From assembly GCA_945787595.1 (NCBI GenBank), contig CALZJV010000286.1, positions 1 through 7,772 on the forward strand: a stretch of DNA of 7,772 nt, given 5' to 3'. Made by a program: the position numbers and the translations under genes. The notes beneath the pieces were generated by a model. The model was not told the origin of the DNA. It did no database searches and worked only from the letters and a program-made list of their open reading frames with translations. Below are positions 6,102-7,772 of this stretch, piece by piece; positions within the stretch are counted from its first letter, which is position 1, and every line of letters starts with the position of its first letter. This DNA comes from an uncultured Desulfobacterales bacterium (GTDB lineage: Bacteria > Desulfobacterota > Desulfobacteria > Desulfobacterales > JAFDCJ01).

Positions 6102-7313
6102 ATGAGCAAAAAAATAATTATTGTCGGAACCGGTGCCCAGGGCAGCACCATTGCCATGCGCCTGGATAAAGAGCCGAACGTGGCCGAAATAATCTGTTCA
6201 GATTATAATTTTCGGGCCGCCGAGAGGCTGGAGAAGACCCTCACAAAAGCCCGGGCGGTTAAAGTGGACGGCCGTAATCTAAACGAAGTTCTGGACGCTG
6301 CCCGGGGAGCTGATTTGTTGGTGAACGCGCTGCCGCCGGACTTCAATCTCACATTGATGGAAGCCGCCCTTCAGGGAAACATGAGCTATCAGGACATGGC
6401 CTCAGGTCCCGTGGCAGACACCGATTTTGTAAGTGCAATCAAACGCCAGCTGGCCCTTGATGAAAGGTTTAAAAAAACCGGGTTAAGTGCCTTGATTAAC
6501 ACGGGTTCTGCTCCCGGACTGGTCAATGTAGTGGCCCGTAATGCAGCCGACAAACTCGACACCTGTGAACGAATCGATATATTCGTTTATGACGGAATCT
6601 GGACCAATAAGTTTATCCCCTTCTGGTGGTCACCCGAAACGGCCTTCGGTGATATGGCTGCCAGGCCCGTTAATTATGTTAATGGGGAATATAAACCGGT
6701 TTCGCCGTTTAACAATCCGGAAATGATCCAATTTCGGGGGCTTGGACCGCGACGCATGGTGGACCACGAGCATGAAGAACCGGTTACGTTTGGAATGTTT
6801 TTTAAAGGGCTCAAAGCCGCAACATTTAAGTATGGCGGACCGGCCTGCGAACTGGCCGAATCCCTTTATAAAATGGGATTGCTGAGTGAAGAGCCGGTGC
6901 AGCTGAACGGGACCTCCGTGGTTCCGCTGAAGCTGGTCTGCAAACTGACCCCCCCGGCGCCTTCTAATCCGCAAACCATCAAAGATGCCCTTTCGGAAGG
7001 GATGGCTCTGGAAGAGGGCGCCACCCTGGTCCGCGTGCAGGGTGATAAAGGCGGCCGATCGGTTTGCCTGGATAACTATATAAATGCACCGGGCCTGACG
7101 GAAAGCTTCGAAAAATACGGGCTTTCGCATGAATCCTTTCTGACCGGGCAGTCAGCCTTTTTGTTCACCAAACTGTTCGTCAACGATATGATTAAAACGA
7201 AAGGGGTGTTCCCACCGGAAGTACTGGATCCGGAGCCCAGACATTATTACCTGGCGCAGGCTGCCAAATTGGGAATCACGGTGGATGAGATTCGTAAAAC
7301 GCGGTTGCATTAA
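6102..7313 (+). CDS. Saccharopine dehydrogenase-like NAD(P)-binding protein
   Basis: A 403-residue cytoplasmic protein of the saccharopine dehydrogenase NADP-binding family. The N-terminal Rossmann fold has VGTGAQGS (8-15, GxGxxG at 9-14) and an acidic Asp34 at the end of the second strand (ICSDYN), where NAD-type enzymes hold the ribose. NALPP (75-79) and GSAPGL (135-140) match conserved points of the fold and the interdomain region. The catalytic and substrate-binding domain follows, then a C-terminal part that returns to the first domain. Family members oxidise or reduce secondary amines, as in saccharopine or carboxynorspermidine. The substrate here is unknown and need not be saccharopine. 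The ATG at 6102 has ribosome site GGGAG (6090-6094). It is divergent from the Lrp-family gene and shares its control region, which suggests co-regulation with amine catabolism. It ends in TAA; no clear terminator follows. Confidence 0.88.
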   Translation: MSKKIIIVGTGAQGSTIAMRLDKEPNVAEIICSDYNFRAAERLEKTLTKARAVKVDGRNLNEVLDAARGADLLVNALPPDFNLTLMEAALQGNMSYQDMASGPVADTDFVSAIKRQLALDERFKKTGLSALINTGSAPGLVNVVARNAADKLDTCERIDIFVYDGIWTNKFIPFWWSPETAFGDMAARPVNYVNGEYKPVSPFNNPEMIQFRGLGPRRMVDHEHEEPVTFGMFFKGLKAATFKYGGPACELAESLYKMGLLSEEPVQLNGTSVVPLKLVCKLTPPAPSNPQTIKDALSEGMALEEGATLVRVQGDKGGRSVCLDNYINAPGLTESFEKYGLSHESFLTGQSAFLFTKLFVNDMIKTKGVFPPEVLDPEPRHYYLAQAAKLGITVDEIRKTRLH

Positions 7314-7442
7314 AAGAACAACATAGAAGAAACAGGGAAATGGAGCAGGACGCCGGCATCGTCTAGGGTAAAGACCTCGAGACCGAAATATCTATCACGG
7401 CGTTGCACATAATGGTGATTGAATTAGAGGGCACTTTTTAGA
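7314..7442. other. Convergent intergenic region, no gene seen
   Basis: These 129 bases lie between two genes that point at each other. No coding frame, tRNA or convincing intrinsic terminator is visible on either strand. ACGCCG (7350-7355) and CGGCGT (7398-7403) are inverted, but the loop of 42 bases and the lack of a T-tract argue against a terminator. Confidence 0.4.
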
Positions 7443-7772
7443 TTACTTAATTTTATCATAAAACTTGAAATAATTATGTGCAATTGGCAAAAACCAGGGT
7501 TTGCCCCAGTATAAAGGAATTGGTGTAAATTTCTTATCCGCAAATGCCGTATCAAGGCCTTTACCCAATATCAAAGCGGATAATTTGTAACCAAAATAGG
7601 TTGCCATGGCGACACCGTGCCCGCAATATCCCATGGCATAATAAATGCCGTCTCGTTCACCGACAATCGGAAAGCGATCAACAGTAAAGCAGACCTTACC
7701 AAACCAGACATACTCAATGGCATATTTTTCAAGTTGCGGATATACCCTCAGCATGTCTTTTCGCATGTCTTT
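7443..7772 (-). CDS. DAO-family FAD-dependent oxidoreductase, C-terminal fragment
   Basis: The frame is open to the right edge (110 codons including the stop), so the true start lies outside; the ATG at 7766 is internal. The fragment is the C-terminal part of a D-amino-acid-oxidase/glycine-oxidase-type flavoprotein. Visible family features are the strand pair with VWFGKVCFTVDRFPIVGE, followed by GIYYAMGYCGHGVAMATYFG, where the GHGV segment contacts FAD in this superfamily. The wording is close to PuuB-like gamma-glutamylputrescine oxidases and other amine-oxidising members, which act on secondary or primary amines and release an aldehyde. The gene is convergent with the saccharopine-dehydrogenase-like gene and ends in TAA. 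An amine or N-methyl amino acid substrate would suit the neighbourhood, but the substrate is not readable from this fragment. Confidence 0.82.
   Translation of the reverse strand, partial: KDMRKDMLRVYPQLEKYAIEYVWFGKVCFTVDRFPIVGERDGIYYAMGYCGHGVAMATYFGYKLSALILGKGLDTAFADKKFTPIPLYWGKPWFLPIAHNYFKFYDKIK

Noticed and set aside
6630..7130. A 166-codon minus-strand open frame inside the dehydrogenase-like gene
   Set aside because: Antisense to a recognised family protein; its composition (many His, Arg and Phe residues) is typical of a shadow frame.
7350..7403. ACGCCG/CGGCGT inverted repeat as a terminator
   Set aside because: The 42-base loop and absence of a following T-run make it unlikely.

Overview
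The window looks like part of a methylamine-catabolism island from an anaerobic bacterium that uses pyrrolysine (Pyl, the 22nd amino acid). A sulfate-reducing deltaproteobacterium (Desulfobacterota) is my best guess from gene style. That guess is inference, and a Pyl-using Firmicute is not excluded.

The core is a minus-strand gene set reading from about 5993 down to 228: an Lrp/AsnC-family regulator (5993-5478), an MttB-family methyltransferase without Pyl (5453-4023), a dimethylamine methyltransferase MtbB (4008-2596), a trimethylamine methyltransferase MttB (2569-1115) and a methyl-accepting corrinoid protein (872-228). The first four are separated by only 14-26 bases and look like one operon. 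A 242-base gap holding a large imperfect inverted repeat precedes the corrinoid gene. A short hairpin with a T-tract follows it.

Conventional gene calling breaks mtbB and mttB in two, because each has an in-frame amber codon (2943-2941 and 1588-1586). These ambers sit at the family-conserved Pyl sites (residues 356 and 328), and the rest of each protein continues in the same frame. Each is therefore annotated here as one intact gene. Two other genes of the set, the regulator and the corrinoid protein, end in TAG, so the same codon must serve as both sense and stop. Readthrough of the regulator's TAG would join it in frame to the next methyltransferase.

The 108-base AT-rich divergent region (5994-6101) carries a near-perfect 20-base palindrome and a second inverted repeat around the likely operon promoter. 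These are good candidates for the regulator's own operator. On the other side, a plus-strand gene (6102-7313) encodes a saccharopine-dehydrogenase-like NAD(P)-binding protein of unknown substrate.

The edges hold two truncated flavoprotein genes, both on the minus strand: the N-terminus of a PYROXD2/CrtI-like FAD oxidoreductase (1-93) and the C-terminus of a DAO-family FAD oxidoreductase (7443-7772).

The expected chemistry is that each methyltransferase moves a methyl group from its amine to the Co(I) corrinoid protein, and a second methyltransferase passes it to an acceptor such as tetrahydrofolate. That second enzyme, the reductive activator (RamA type), a monomethylamine methyltransferase and the pyl genes (tRNA, synthetase, biosynthesis) are not in the window and must lie elsewhere.
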